Source: Actinobacillus suis ATCC 33415 (lineage in GTDB: Bacteria; Pseudomonadota; Gammaproteobacteria; Enterobacterales; Pasteurellaceae). From it: a stretch of 64,000 nt of DNA. The DNA lies in assembly GCF_000739435.1 (NCBI RefSeq), contig NZ_CP009159.1, positions 434,001 through 498,000 on the forward strand. Reading direction: 5' to 3'. The notes beneath the pieces are model-generated. The model saw only the letters and a list, made by a program, of their open reading frames with translations. It ran no database searches and was not told the origin of the DNA. Of this stretch, positions 8,375 through 17,057 are shown in pieces (positions within the stretch are counted from its first letter, which is position 1; each line of letters opens with the position of its first letter). The translations under genes were made by a program, and so were the position numbers.

Positions 8375-8452
8375 AACACGGAAAGCACGAAAACAAGCGG
8401 TTGTTTTTTCGCAAAATTTTGCAAAATCAACTTTTTCGTGTATTTCCGTGTT
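8375..8452 (+). repeat. Intercistronic hairpin with uptake signal between iscU and iscA
   Basis: Arms AACACGGAAAGCACGAAAA (from 8375) and TTTTCGTGTATTTCCGTGTT (to 8452) are complementary with one bulge. The loop holds an ACAAGCGGT core. Related CACGGAA/TTCCGTG hairpins occur near 12,500-12,590 and 49,553-49,589. It probably moderates read-through or protects the iscSU mRNA. Confidence 0.6.
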
Positions 8453-8500
8453 TTCTGTGGTAAAGATCGCTTTCATTTAACAGATTAAAAAGGATAACTT

Positions 8501-8824
8501 ATGGCAATTACATTAACCGAAACAGCAGCAAATCGAGTTCGTACATTCTTAGAAAACCGTGGTAAAGGGATCGGTTTACGTTTAGGTGTGAAAACGTCGG
8601 GCTGTTCGGGACTGGCTTATGTGCTTGAGTTTGTTGATGTGTTAAATGAGGATGATCATGTCTTTGAACAACACGGCGTAAAAGTGATTGTAGATGAAAA
8701 AAGCCTGACTTATTTAGACGGTACCGAATTGGATTTCGTCAAAGAAGGTTTAAACGAAGGTTTTAAATATAACAATCCGAATGTGAAAGATTCTTGCGGC
8801 TGTGGTGAAAGTTTTAACGTATAG
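8501..8824 (+). CDS. iscA: Iron-sulfur cluster assembly protein IscA
   Basis: An A-type carrier of 107 residues with the three invariant cysteines Cys35 (TSGCSGLAY), Cys99 and Cys101 (DSCGCGESF). A-type carriers accept clusters or iron and deliver them to [4Fe-4S] target proteins. It stands between iscU and hscB as in the classical isc operon. The ribosome site AAGGA is nine bases before the start. Confidence 0.96.
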   Translation: MAITLTETAANRVRTFLENRGKGIGLRLGVKTSGCSGLAYVLEFVDVLNEDDHVFEQHGVKVIVDEKSLTYLDGTELDFVKEGLNEGFKYNNPNVKDSCGCGESFNV

Positions 8825-8833
8825 AGATAAACA

Positions 8834-9355
8834 ATGAATAATCCTTTTGCACTATTTGATTTACCGGTTCAATTTGAATTGGATAACGCGCTACTTTCCG
8901 AACGCTATTTGGCATTGCAAAGACAACTGCATCCGGATAATTTTGCGAACGGTTCTTCAACGGAACAATTAGCGGCGGTACAAAAATCGGCAGATATAAA
9001 TTCAGCGTTACAAACGCTTAAAGATCCGATTCTACGTGCGGAAGCAATAATTGAAATTCATACCGGCGAAGCAAAAAATCTCGAAGAAAAAAGTATGCGA
9101 GATATCGAGTTCTTAATGCAACAGATGGAGTGGCATGAGAAACTGGAAACAATAGAGCATCGTCATGATGAAGCTGAATTAACCGCCTTTCTAAAGCAAA
9201 TTAAAACCGAACAGAAAGCCGTTTTAGAGCAACTGCAACAAACGCTGGAAGCGCAACAATGGCAACAAGCCAATGGGCTGACCGATCGCTTACGCTATTT
9301 TAAAAAGCTGATTATTCAAATCGAAAAAGTTGAAGAAAAATTCTTTGATATGTAG
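8834..9355 (+). CDS. hscB: Co-chaperone HscB
   Basis: A J-domain protein of 173 residues that brings IscU to the Hsp70 HscA and stimulates its ATPase. The J-domain HPD signature is at 33-35 (QLHPDNF). The C-terminal half is a predicted helical bundle that binds IscU. It begins nine bases after iscA stops. Unusually it is separated from hscA by two genes of other families. Confidence 0.95.
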   Translation: MNNPFALFDLPVQFELDNALLSERYLALQRQLHPDNFANGSSTEQLAAVQKSADINSALQTLKDPILRAEAIIEIHTGEAKNLEEKSMRDIEFLMQQMEWHEKLETIEHRHDEAELTAFLKQIKTEQKAVLEQLQQTLEAQQWQQANGLTDRLRYFKKLIIQIEKVEEKFFDM

Positions 9356-9402
9356 CGGTATCAGCCGGATACAAGCGGTCTGATTTTAAGAGAATTTTGC
9401 AA

Positions 9403-9855
9403 ATGGCTTTACCCTATATTTTATTGGCACTGGTCGCCGGTTCCGCTCTGGCAAGCCAAGCGGCAATTAATAGCCGATTAGCGCAGGCAATGCTCGGGCA
9501 ACCTTTGGTAGCAGCGGCAATTTCGTTTGCAACGGGGACGATTGCGTTATTGTTATTCTGTTTTTGGAAAACGGATTTAAGCGGTGCGTTACAACAGCTT
9601 CCGTCACAGCCGATTTGGAAATTGCTCGGCGGTATTTTAGGCGCCGGGTTCGTCTTTACTACGGTATTTTTAGCACCTAAAATCGGCATTACCAATATGC
9701 TGTTTTTTATTATTGTCGGACAGCTGGTCACAGGGGCGATTATTGACCATTTCGGTTTGTTCGGAATGGCGGTTCGTCCTTTCCAATTAAATCAGTTAAT
9801 CGGCTTATTAACGGTTGCTTGCGGTTTGGGGATTTATTTCTTAGCCCGAAAATAA
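9403..9855 (+). CDS. YdcZ-like (DUF606) DMT-family membrane protein inside the isc operon
   Basis: A protein of 150 residues with about five hydrophobic helices, the pattern of short one-domain DUF606/YdcZ transporters of the drug/metabolite superfamily. Motifs such as N-terminal GSALASQAAINSRLA and the central GGILGAGFVFTTVFLAPKIG fit that family. The ATG at 9403 is preferred over an upstream TTG at 9397 because AAGAGA lies about eight bases before it. The leader is an uptake signal (ACAAGCGGTC at 9371-9380). The gene is co-directional with isc genes; a link to cluster assembly is not shown by the sequence. Confidence 0.8.
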   Translation: MALPYILLALVAGSALASQAAINSRLAQAMLGQPLVAAAISFATGTIALLLFCFWKTDLSGALQQLPSQPIWKLLGGILGAGFVFTTVFLAPKIGITNMLFFIIVGQLVTGAIIDHFGLFGMAVRPFQLNQLIGLLTVACGLGIYFLARK

Positions 9856-9882
9856 GCGGTCGAATTTAAAGGAAATTTTGCA

Positions 9883-10515
9883 ATGAAAGCATTAGAAGAA
9901 TTATTAGATAAGCAATCGGCGTGGCTCATTTTAAGAGATTGGTTTACGCAAGCAAAAAATCATTATGAAATTTTAGCGAGCTATCCGGAAGACGCCGGTG
10001 CGGCGTTAGTCGGAATGCAGCTTTCGACGCGTTCGCCGATGGGCGCAATCGTGTATGAGACCGGCGGTATTTTTATTGATCACGGCTGGTTACGTATTTT
10101 AGGCTCAGGTAACGAAAAGTTACCGAGAGGATTATTCGACTGGAATTTCGGAAAAACCTTTAAACAATCGGGCGAACAACCGAGCCATTTATTAGTGGCG
10201 GACGATGCAATCGGCGGTTATTTTGCGATTAATGCCGGCGGCTTAGGCGATAAAGTCGGACAGGTCTATTATCACAACCCGAAAACCCAAAAATGGGAAC
10301 CGTTAAATTTAGGTTATTCGGAATTTCTCGGCTGGGCGTTAGCCGGTGATTTAACCGATTTTTATAAAGACTTACGCTGGGAAAACTGGCAAACGGATAT
10401 TGCGAATTTACAAGGTTATCAAGTATTAGAATTAGAAAGTAAAATCGCCGTCCCGATCGAACGCCACTACCAAGGCGTATTCGCACCGGAAAATATGGGC
10501 TATTCGGTCGCATAA
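9883..10515 (+). CDS. DUF2625 family protein of unknown function
   Basis: A protein of 210 residues, probably soluble, matching the DUF2625 family as I remember it, with the block TRSPMGAIVYETGGIFIDHGWLRILGSG at about 50-77. No signal peptide, membrane segment or known catalytic motif is visible. It begins 28 bases after the YdcZ-like gene, whose stop codon lies inside a near-uptake-signal (ATAAGCGGTC), and AAAGGA precedes the ATG. It sits between hscB and hscA in an operon otherwise devoted to iron-sulfur assembly. The function is unknown. Confidence 0.75.
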   Translation: MKALEELLDKQSAWLILRDWFTQAKNHYEILASYPEDAGAALVGMQLSTRSPMGAIVYETGGIFIDHGWLRILGSGNEKLPRGLFDWNFGKTFKQSGEQPSHLLVADDAIGGYFAINAGGLGDKVGQVYYHNPKTQKWEPLNLGYSEFLGWALAGDLTDFYKDLRWENWQTDIANLQGYQVLELESKIAVPIERHYQGVFAPENMGYSVA

Positions 10516-10521
10516 TTTTAT

Positions 10522-10548
10522 CACTCTCTCCCACAGGGGGAGAGAGTG
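10522..10548 (+). terminator. Strong GC-rich hairpin ahead of hscA
   Basis: CACTCTCTCCC (10522-10532) pairs perfectly with GGGAGAGAGTG (10538-10548) around a 5-base loop. There is no T-run directly after it, so it may be an attenuating or RNA-stabilising hairpin rather than a full terminator before hscA. Confidence 0.5.
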
Positions 10549-10633
10549 CAGTAAGTACTCGTTTTTGAATTAGATCTTGAGCGGAATTTGGTAGAGTTAA
10601 AACATAATATTATATAAAGAGAGATAAAAAATA

Positions 10634-12487
10634 ATGGCATTACTTCAAATTGCTGAGCCGGGGCAGACGGCTGCGCCGCATCAGCATCGTTTAGCCGTCG
10701 GTATTGACCTTGGTACAACCAATTCATTGGTGGCAAGTGTACGTAGCGGGCAAACGCAGGTGTTGTTAGATGATCAGGAACGTGCGTTAGTGCCGTCAGT
10801 CGTTCACTACGGCGAACAACAAAAAACGGTTGGGATTGAAGCATTTACACAGGCGAGTCTCGATCCGCAAAATACGGTCATTTCGGCGAAACGCTTAATC
10901 GGTCGCTCGCTTGCAGACGTACAAACACGTTATCCGGATTTGCCTTATCAATTTATTGCCAGCGATAACGGCTTGCCACTTATTCAAACCAAGCAAGGTA
11001 ATAAAAGCCCGGTTGAAGTGTCGGCGGATATTTTAAGCCACTTAAATCGCTTTGCCGAACAACGTTTAGGCGGGGAATTATCCGGTGTGGTCATTACCGT
11101 GCCGGCGTATTTTGACGATGCACAACGCCAAAGCACTAAAGATGCGGCACGTCTTGCCGGTTTAAACGTATTACGTTTATTAAATGAACCGACGGCAGCG
11201 GCGATTGCTTACGGTTTGGATAGCGGACAAGAAGGCGTGATTGCGGTCTATGACTTAGGCGGCGGCACTTTCGATATTTCGATTTTGCGCTTAAGTCGCG
11301 GTGTATTTGAAGTGTTGGCGACCGGCGGCGATACCGCACTTGGCGGCGATGACTTCGACCATTTACTCGCAGATTGGATTGCACAACAGGCAAATTACAA
11401 ACCGCAAAATGCTAACGAACAGCGTAAGTTATTAACCCTTGCCACCCAAACTAAAGTAGCACTTTCACAAGCGGTCGAAACCGAAGTGAAATTTGCAAAT
11501 TGGCAAGGCACGGTAAGCCGTGAGCAATTTAACGAGTTAATTCAACCGTTAGTTAAGCGTTCATTGATGACCTGTCGCCGTGCGTTAAAAGATGCCGGCG
11601 TGGAAGGCGAAGAAATCCGTGAAGTAGTGATGGTGGGCGGTTCGACTCGAGTGCCGTTTGTACGTGAACAAGTCGGTGAGTTTTTCGGTAAGCAGCCTTT
11701 AACTTCGATTGATCCGGATAAAGTTGTGGCATTAGGGGCGGCGATTCAAGCAGATATTTTAGTCGGTAATAAACCGGACAGCGAAATGCTGCTGTTAGAC
11801 GTGGTACCGCTTTCTCTCGGTATCGAAACGATGGGCGGTTTAGTTGAGAAAATTATTCCGCGTAACACGACGATTCCGGTTGCACGTGCGCAAGAATTTA
11901 CTACCGCGAAAGACGGTCAAACCGCAATGAGCGTACATGTGTTACAAGGCGAACGTGAGTTGGTCGAAGATTGTCGTTCACTCGGTCGCTTTACGTTACG
12001 AGGCATTCCGCCGATGGTTGCCGGTGCGGCGACGATTCGTGTTACTTATCAAGTGGATGCGGACGGTTTGCTCAGCGTAACGGCAATGGAAAAATCGACT
12101 AAAGTGCAGGCTTCGATTCAAATTAAACCGTCTTACGGTTTAACTGACGAAGAAGTTACACAAATGATTAAATCTTCAATGACCAATGCCAAAGAAGATA
12201 TGGAAGCCCGCCAACTTGCCGAACAGCGAGTTGAAGCGGACAGAACGATTGATACGGTTATTTCGGCATTACAACAAGACGGTGCGGAAGTATTAAGCGT
12301 TGAGGAGTTTAAATTAATTGAAGCGGAAATCGCAAAACTGATTCAATTAAAACAAGGGACGGATCGACAAGCGATTGCCCAAGGGGTAAAAGATTTAGAT
12401 CTCGCCACACAAACATTTGCTGCGAAGCGAATGAATTTATCAATCCAAAAAGCATTAGCGGGTAAAGCCGTTGATGAGATTATTTAG
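10634..12487 (+). CDS. hscA: Hsp70-class chaperone HscA
   Basis: A specialised Hsp70 of 617 residues for cluster transfer from IscU. It has the ATPase signatures [13 protein letters not shown] (about 23-35), [12 protein letters not shown] (near 203-214) and [12 protein letters not shown], followed by a peptide-binding domain and a helical lid. HscA binds the LPPVK motif of IscU and works with HscB. The length matches E. coli HscA (616). It is followed by fdx and iscX. Confidence 0.97.
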   Translation: MALLQIAEPGQTAAPHQHRLAVGIDLGTTNSLVASVRSGQTQVLLDDQERALVPSVVHYGEQQKTVGIEAFTQASLDPQNTVISAKRLIGRSLADVQTRYPDLPYQFIASDNGLPLIQTKQGNKSPVEVSADILSHLNRFAEQRLGGELSGVVITVPAYFDDAQRQSTKDAARLAGLNVLRLLNEPTAAAIAYGLDSGQEGVIAVYDLGGGTFDISILRLSRGVFEVLATGGDTALGGDDFDHLLADWIAQQANYKPQNANEQRKLLTLATQTKVALSQAVETEVKFANWQGTVSREQFNELIQPLVKRSLMTCRRALKDAGVEGEEIREVVMVGGSTRVPFVREQVGEFFGKQPLTSIDPDKVVALGAAIQADILVGNKPDSEMLLLDVVPLSLGIETMGGLVEKIIPRNTTIPVARAQEFTTAKDGQTAMSVHVLQGERELVEDCRSLGRFTLRGIPPMVAGAATIRVTYQVDADGLLSVTAMEKSTKVQASIQIKPSYGLTDEEVTQMIKSSMTNAKEDMEARQLAEQRVEADRTIDTVISALQQDGAEVLSVEEFKLIEAEIAKLIQLKQGTDRQAIAQGVKDLDLATQTFAAKRMNLSIQKALAGKAVDEII

Positions 12488-12489
12488 TT

Positions 12490-12600
12490 TTTATCACTGA
12501 AAATACGGAATACTCGGAAAATAGTATTTGCAAAGAATCGGCAAAATCCGACCGCTTGCATTAATTGATTTCCGTGTCTTTCGATGGTAAATCAAAGAGA
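12490..12600 (+). other. hscA-fdx intercistronic segment with uptake-signal pair remnant
   Basis: This 120-base gap holds a CCGACCGCTTG core, TTTGCAAA-type spacer sequence, and the phrase TTTCCGTGTCTTTCGATGG, which closely resembles the iscU-iscA hairpin arm at 8443-8460. It looks like a diverged copy of the same small intergenic element. Confidence 0.45.
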
Positions 12601-12607
12601 GGATATT

Positions 12608-12949
12608 ATGCCAAAAGTTGTTTTTCTTCCGCATGAAGAGTTCTGCCCGGAAGGTATGGTGATTGAAGCGCAAACCGGCGACAATTTATTAGAGTTAGCA
12701 CACAATGCAGGTGTTGAAATTCACCATGCTTGTGACGGTTCTTGTGCGTGTACCACTTGCCATGTGGTAATTCGTGAAGGATTTGATTCATTAAATGAAA
12801 CGACCGATCAAGAAGAAGATATGCTAGATAAAGCATGGGGTCTGGAAATGGACAGCCGTTTAAGTTGCCAATGTGTAGTCGGCGAGGAAGACTTAGTGGT
12901 AGAGATTCCGAAATATAACTTAAATCATGCAAATGAGGCGACGCACTAA
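12608..12949 (+). CDS. fdx: [2Fe-2S] ferredoxin of the ISC system
   Basis: An adrenodoxin-type ferredoxin of 113 residues that supplies electrons for cluster assembly. Cluster ligands are Cys42, Cys48, Cys51 and Cys87, with extra cysteines at 46 and 89, as in E. coli Fdx. The start is taken at ATG 12608 (protein [16 protein letters not shown]), with GAGAGGAT upstream; an in-frame ATG eight codons earlier is not conserved in the family. The stop codon shares a base with the iscX start. Confidence 0.96.
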   Translation: MPKVVFLPHEEFCPEGMVIEAQTGDNLLELAHNAGVEIHHACDGSCACTTCHVVIREGFDSLNETTDQEEDMLDKAWGLEMDSRLSCQCVVGEEDLVVEIPKYNLNHANEATH

Positions 12950-13143
12950 TGAAATGGTCTGATACACGCATGATTGCGGAAAATCTCTATGATATGAATC
13001 CGGATTTAGATCCGACGACGGTTCGTTTTACCGATATGCACAAATGGATCTGCGAAATGGACGATTTTGATGATGATCCGGAAGCGTCAAACGAACAGGT
13101 TCTTGAGGCTATCTTGACTATTTGGCTTGAAGAATACAAATAA
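12949..13143 (+). CDS. iscX: IscX, iron-sulfur assembly accessory protein
   Basis: A small acidic protein of 64 residues that matches IscX/YfhJ. It ends in WLEEYK and contains the [10 protein letters not shown] acidic region that contacts IscS. IscX binds IscS and iron and modulates desulfurase speed. Its ATG overlaps the TAA of fdx by one base, so the two are translationally coupled. It is the last gene of the isc operon. Confidence 0.94.
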   Translation: MKWSDTRMIAENLYDMNPDLDPTTVRFTDMHKWICEMDDFDDDPEASNEQVLEAILTIWLEEYK

Positions 13144-13148
13144 TCTGT

Positions 13149-13177
13149 AAAAACCTAAAGCGAAAGTTTTAGTTTTT
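13149..13177 (+). terminator. Probable terminator of the isc operon
   Basis: An imperfect stem pairs AAAAACCTAAA with TTTTAGTTTTT around GCGAAAG, six bases after the iscX stop codon. It ends in a T-rich tract. Confidence 0.5.
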
Positions 13178-13249
13178 GTTCGCAACTACTTATATTTTTG
13201 CATCTGTTTTGCTTGGCATTAGTTGGTTTAAGGTTTTTCGTGAAAAGTG

Positions 13250-14113
13250 CTTAGATGGCAGAGAATCATCTTTTGGGTAGCTTGAATTACCTAAAATATT
13301 GAGATCAAAGATAAAAAAGAAACAGATTTACGTGCCTGAACCAACAGATTTATCACTACACGCCTTTAAAAAAATAACAACGTGAGCTTGCGATTTCCCG
13401 CTATGAGATTGCTTACTTAAAAGGTTGAAGGGCTTGACTGCCAAAAACGACAGCAGAAAAAGGAACCGCCATTCATGCCCTAAAAAAGCACATTCATTAA
13501 ATGATTTATTGCAAGTGGCTCAAATGGTCAGCTCCCCCTTTTATTATCAAGAGGTTAAACGAAATTATTCTGAAGAAAAAGCAGTGATGTTGAGAGAATA
13601 GCGGGATGGTTATCGTGCTTTAACTCTAAAATTGCGTCAAATCGGTGTTAGATTAAATCATACAACTATCTTGAAGCTGAGGAATGTCCAGCAAGATCTA
13701 TTCTATTGTTCGCAAGAAAAACTTTATTTTTCATTAGCTAATTGAGAAATTATCTCTTATCAGATTGCGACATGTCCCAAATTCCCGATGGTTAAAAAGA
13801 TGCTAGAACAAGGGCTGAGTCAATTAAAAGCCACGGATGGTCCGATTATTCATTATGCTCAAGGTGTAATGGTACAGCGGCGTGGCGAAATATGTTAGAA
13901 GGAAAAGTTATCCAGAGCATGAGTCGATAGCTGTTATAATAATGCGCTAATTGAAGGTTTCTTTGGGATTTTGAAATCAGAATGCTTTTACCATCGCAGT
14001 TATACATCGATAGTAGCGCCACAGACCGAGTTGGAAGAATATTTAGTGTATTATTACTAAACTGGATTTAAAAGGACTGGGCCCTGCTCAATCCCGAGGC
14101 TCAGCCTTTATAG
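13250..14113 (+). pseudogene. Decayed IS3-family transposase (OrfB-like)
   Basis: No long open frame survives, but transposase blocks can be read with stops and frameshifts between them. Examples are RDGYRALTLKLRQIGVRLNHTTIL (near 13,604-13,675), GKVIQSMSR then a stop, NNALIEGFFGILKSECFYHRSY (near 13,940-14,000) and ELEEYLVYYY. These line up with YGYRRITLKLRDFLGAINHKRI and MSRKANCLDNGAMESFFGRLKTECYF in the intact element at 19,449-20,866. The right edge (about 14,127-14,148) still carries an IS end, CAACTTTTTGGGGCAAATCA, like those of that element. A left end was not found. This fills the stretch between iscX and the Slam gene. Confidence 0.75.
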
Positions 14114-14167
14114 TTTATTAATCTGTTCAACTTTTTGGGGCAAATCATATCGTTTTTAATTATTAGA

Positions 14168-15583
14168 TTAAAAACGACTTTCGATGATTAGATTCGCATT
14201 TTTATCCGTGTAAGCATATAGGCTTGGTAAGTTGCTATGATGTTTAGCATAGCCAAGTTGCAGTTTGGGTGTAAGCCCTAACCAATGCCAATCTCGTTTC
14301 CAAAGGGTAAGATTAATGCTGTTCACACGGTCATGGCGAATTTTACCTAGATTAAGTTTGCCACCCAGCACCGCAGTGTCTTTATAATGTCTGTCGGTGT
14401 AAGCAAGGGTCAGGCGGCTTGATAATCCAAGTGTTTGCCATTCCTGCTGCCAGCCGAAACGTAAGCTTTTGGTATCAGAACTATGTTGTTTCAATACGGT
14501 TTTATCTCGGTTGAAATCGGTACCAATAAAGAAAAACTGTTGCGGATTACGTAGCCAGAGTAGGGTAGCTGAAGCAAGTTTATAGCTGCCATTGTAAATG
14601 TGCTGGTCGAAATAGCGTTTTTTCCCATACTCGAATGCAGTAGCAAGTTGCCAGTGAATAGAAAGCCAATATGCATGTTCTAGCCTTAATCCGTTTGTCC
14701 AGCGTTCTGATTGATGATGTTTCCAGCGTTTTTCATAAAATGGCAATACGCGGGTGGTTTGGTGTGACTTTTTGTAAGCATAGCCAAACAAAGCGCGATT
14801 GGTGATTTCATCGTAGTCATGATTATCCCAATAAAGTTCCCCCTGCGTTTGATTATCGAAACTAAGGTAATGCGAGCCAAGTAGGTTAAAATCTCTTTGT
14901 AGTCCAAAAGAATAGTGAATTCCGTGCGCAGTTTGTGGTAACAGGTTAGGCTGTTTCACATAGCCGGTATGCTCAATTTCAGTTTGTTTGGATGTGTTAT
15001 TGATATTACCATCCCGTACATAGTGGGCAGAGAAATTGAACTTCCAAGCTTGTTTTTTCTCCAGATATTGCTGATACTGTTCAATCAGTTGCTGCACTTT
15101 ATAAGGTAGGTTTTTGGCACTTTTAGCTTTATCGAATTGTTCACTTGCCGCATTCGTTTGTTGATCATGTAGTAATGCAATTGCCAGTTCAATTCGTACG
15201 GTATTTAGTTCAGGTTGTTTAGCAAGAATAGTGCGAAACTCTCGAATAGCTTGTGAATAATTTCCTTTAAGTAGCGCGATTTTACCTTGAGCATAGCGCA
15301 ATAAAATTGGGTCAATTTGGTTAAAATCTTGATAAATTATCACCAGTTTTTCCATATTAGTGAGCTGGCGAGTATAGATAGCTTGGCTGAGTAATTTTTC
15401 GGTTAATGCCTGATTAGCACGTAATTCAGCTTCGTTAAAAATGTGGCGAGACGATTGTTCCACTGCAAGCTGTAAGGGTGCCGATGTTGGTTTAGCGATA
15501 TGTTCTATTTGGCTAGGTGTACTATTGGGATCTTGAGCAAAGAGTAATGTCGGAAAAAAAAACAGTAATGGAAATTTCTTCAT
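14168..15583 (-). CDS. Surface lipoprotein assembly modifier (Slam), TPR plus DUF560 barrel
   Basis: A protein of 471 residues with a signal peptide (about 1-16, LLFFFPTLLFAQ). A TPR-rich periplasmic domain follows (about 50-175, with LLRYAQGKIALLKGNYSQAIREFRTIL as a clear TPR). The C-terminal beta-barrel (about 185-471) of the DUF560/Slam family ends in the outer-membrane residue Phe (IIESRF). Slam proteins move TbpB-like lipoproteins and related hemophores across the outer membrane. The gene just upstream encodes such a lipoprotein, separated by a hairpin, which fits a dedicated pair. The start has AAGGATAAGAA before it. The assignment rests on domain order and context. Confidence 0.85.
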   Translation of the reverse strand: MKKFPLLFFFPTLLFAQDPNSTPSQIEHIAKPTSAPLQLAVEQSSRHIFNEAELRANQALTEKLLSQAIYTRQLTNMEKLVIIYQDFNQIDPILLRYAQGKIALLKGNYSQAIREFRTILAKQPELNTVRIELAIALLHDQQTNAASEQFDKAKSAKNLPYKVQQLIEQYQQYLEKKQAWKFNFSAHYVRDGNINNTSKQTEIEHTGYVKQPNLLPQTAHGIHYSFGLQRDFNLLGSHYLSFDNQTQGELYWDNHDYDEITNRALFGYAYKKSHQTTRVLPFYEKRWKHHQSERWTNGLRLEHAYWLSIHWQLATAFEYGKKRYFDQHIYNGSYKLASATLLWLRNPQQFFFIGTDFNRDKTVLKQHSSDTKSLRFGWQQEWQTLGLSSRLTLAYTDRHYKDTAVLGGKLNLGKIRHDRVNSINLTLWKRDWHWLGLTPKLQLGYAKHHSNLPSLYAYTDKNANLIIESRF

Positions 15584-15602
15584 TTCTTATCCTTAGAAAA
15601 AG

Positions 15603-15626
15603 AAAAGGGCTGTTACCAGCCCTTTT
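15603..15626 (-). terminator. Attenuating terminator between the surface lipoprotein and Slam genes
   Basis: A 10-bp perfect stem, AAAAGGGCTG (15603-15612) with CAGCCCTTTT (15617-15626), has a 4-base loop. On the minus strand TCTTTTTC follows. Partial read-through would give more lipoprotein than Slam. Confidence 0.8.
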
Positions 15627-15639
15627 AGCTATGGCGAGC

Positions 15640-16896
15640 CTATTTTTCAGTTTTCACTGCACCAAATACAGCGTTATATTTAGTTATGTCATTGTTATTA
15701 ATATCATCCGTTTTATTTTCTAATTCAATAGAACCAACGGCATCGTTAAGCTTTGGACCAGCAAACTCGACAGAGTAGAAGCCTTCCAACGAGTTATTTG
15801 CTTTAGCTTCGCCATTAAAGCCAATATGATCCACTAAATAAGTTGCTGGAGCAAGTTTACTTTCTTCAAGCTTAATTTCACCTATAGTTGTACTATTTAC
15901 TTTCCCACTAAGCTTACTGTCTGTCCAATTATTATCTAAGTGCAAGTTCAAGGTTACATCGCCATCTACTTGTGGAGCAAAGACAACGGTTTTATCGCCA
16001 ATCTGCTTTTCAATACGTGCAATCACGTTTCCTTGGTAAACAGCATCACCTACAAGCCCATTATTCCATTTGGCAGTTTGACCATTTAATGTATAAACGC
16101 CATATTCAGCATAGCTTGCGCCACTTTCTCCTTCGCTAATGATTCTCCTTCCATCTCTTCCTGTGCTGAGTTGTACATGGAAGAGATTGCTGTTATTCGC
16201 ATCTGTAAATAGTGCTCCATAACTAGAATAAGGCTGATTCACGTACAAGTAGTTGATTTTATTTGAATCCCCAACAATTTTACTATCTTGGTAGATGCCA
16301 CTATGTTGCCCTAAGTAGTTATTACCTTTTTGATTAAGATTTTTGATAAAAGGGCTACCCTGTTCATTTTGTCCAAGTTCAAAACTAAGAAAATGATTAT
16401 ATTCTGTCTCCCCAAATTCCTTGCTATTATCAAGAGGTGAATTTTTGCTTTTAGTCAGTGAATCCAGATGATCTTTGCGATATTCACTAATATTGAGCAA
16501 ACTGCCATTTCGACTTAATGCAACAACTCGCCATGCCTTGCCTTTGCTATCCTCATTAATACCAGAAGCGTACGGTTTATTCTTTGGTATATCAGGTTGT
16601 GCGGGTTGTTCTGGTTGAGCAGGTTTTTCTGGTGTAGGAACAATGGACTCTGGCTGTTTTGGTGTTTCGGCTGGAGTAACCGGTTTAGCCGGTTGCACCG
16701 GTTTTGGTAGCTCAGGTTTAGCAGGAATGTTATTGGCCTTATTCGATTCTTCCTTTTTATCCTTTTCCTTTGTGATTTGAATTGGTTGAGGCTCTGAATT
16801 TTTTGCTACCACAGATGGACCATGGCTAGATTTACAGCCAGTAATCACAAAAGAAACCGCAATTGCGGCAAGAGTAAGTTTAAATGTAGAACGCAT
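15640..16896 (-). CDS. TbpB-like surface lipoprotein, probable Slam substrate
   Basis: A protein of 418 residues beginning with a lipoprotein signal peptide and lipobox VITGC (lipidated Cys21). A Lys/Glu-rich stretch follows, then a long Pro-rich linker (about 55-110) with repeated PAKP, PEKP and QPAQP units. The C-terminal part has the pattern of a TbpB-type beta-barrel or handle domain: a GDAVYQGNVIARI start, alternating strands, and a LDNNWTDSKLSGKV hairpin. Such proteins sit on the cell surface and capture a nutrient or its carrier for a TonB-dependent receptor. It is divergent from the znuD-like receptor and followed by Slam. The ligand (zinc carrier, heme, other) is not evident; there is no His cluster. 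GGAG precedes the start. Confidence 0.75.
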   Translation of the reverse strand: MRSTFKLTLAAIAVSFVITGCKSSHGPSVVAKNSEPQPIQITKEKDKKEESNKANNIPAKPELPKPVQPAKPVTPAETPKQPESIVPTPEKPAQPEQPAQPDIPKNKPYASGINEDSKGKAWRVVALSRNGSLLNISEYRKDHLDSLTKSKNSPLDNSKEFGETEYNHFLSFELGQNEQGSPFIKNLNQKGNNYLGQHSGIYQDSKIVGDSNKINYLYVNQPYSSYGALFTDANNSNLFHVQLSTGRDGRRIISEGESGASYAEYGVYTLNGQTAKWNNGLVGDAVYQGNVIARIEKQIGDKTVVFAPQVDGDVTLNLHLDNNWTDSKLSGKVNSTTIGEIKLEESKLAPATYLVDHIGFNGEAKANNSLEGFYSVEFAGPKLNDAVGSIELENKTDDINNNDITKYNAVFGAVKTEK

Positions 16897-17057
16897 GTTT
16901 TATCTCCGTTAAGTTAAATCCATAAAATTTTAATGGATATGTTTCCTGCTTGGCAAGAGGGGAAAGATAAAAACACATAATTTTTTTATGGTTATTATTG
17001 TCAAGTCTCATATTTTGCAGTAACTTATTAACCATAATTATTTTATGGAGAATAAAA
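16897..17057. promoter_or_regulatory. Divergent promoter region of the lipoprotein/Slam and znuD-like genes
   Basis: A 161-base AT-rich gap. It contains an inverted repeat TTATGGTTA (16986-16994) and TAACCATAA (17029-17037), 34 bases apart, which could bind a dimeric or looped regulator. I looked for a Zur-like TGTTAT...ATAACA palindrome and found only fragments (GTTATTATTG, AGTAACTTATTAAC), so zinc control is not demonstrated. Confidence 0.4.

Noticed and set aside
13144..14167. Possible functional gene between iscX and the Slam gene
   Set aside because: All frames are interrupted; the readable blocks are transposase fragments with stops and frameshifts.
16897..17057. Zur box between the surface lipoprotein and znuD genes
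   Set aside because: Only half-sites resembling TGTTAT are present and no full palindrome; an unrelated inverted repeat is listed instead.
16998..17057. Longer N-terminus for the ZnuD-like protein from a TTG at 16998
   Set aside because: It would bury the signal peptide behind 20 extra residues, and the TTG at 17058 has the better ribosome site.
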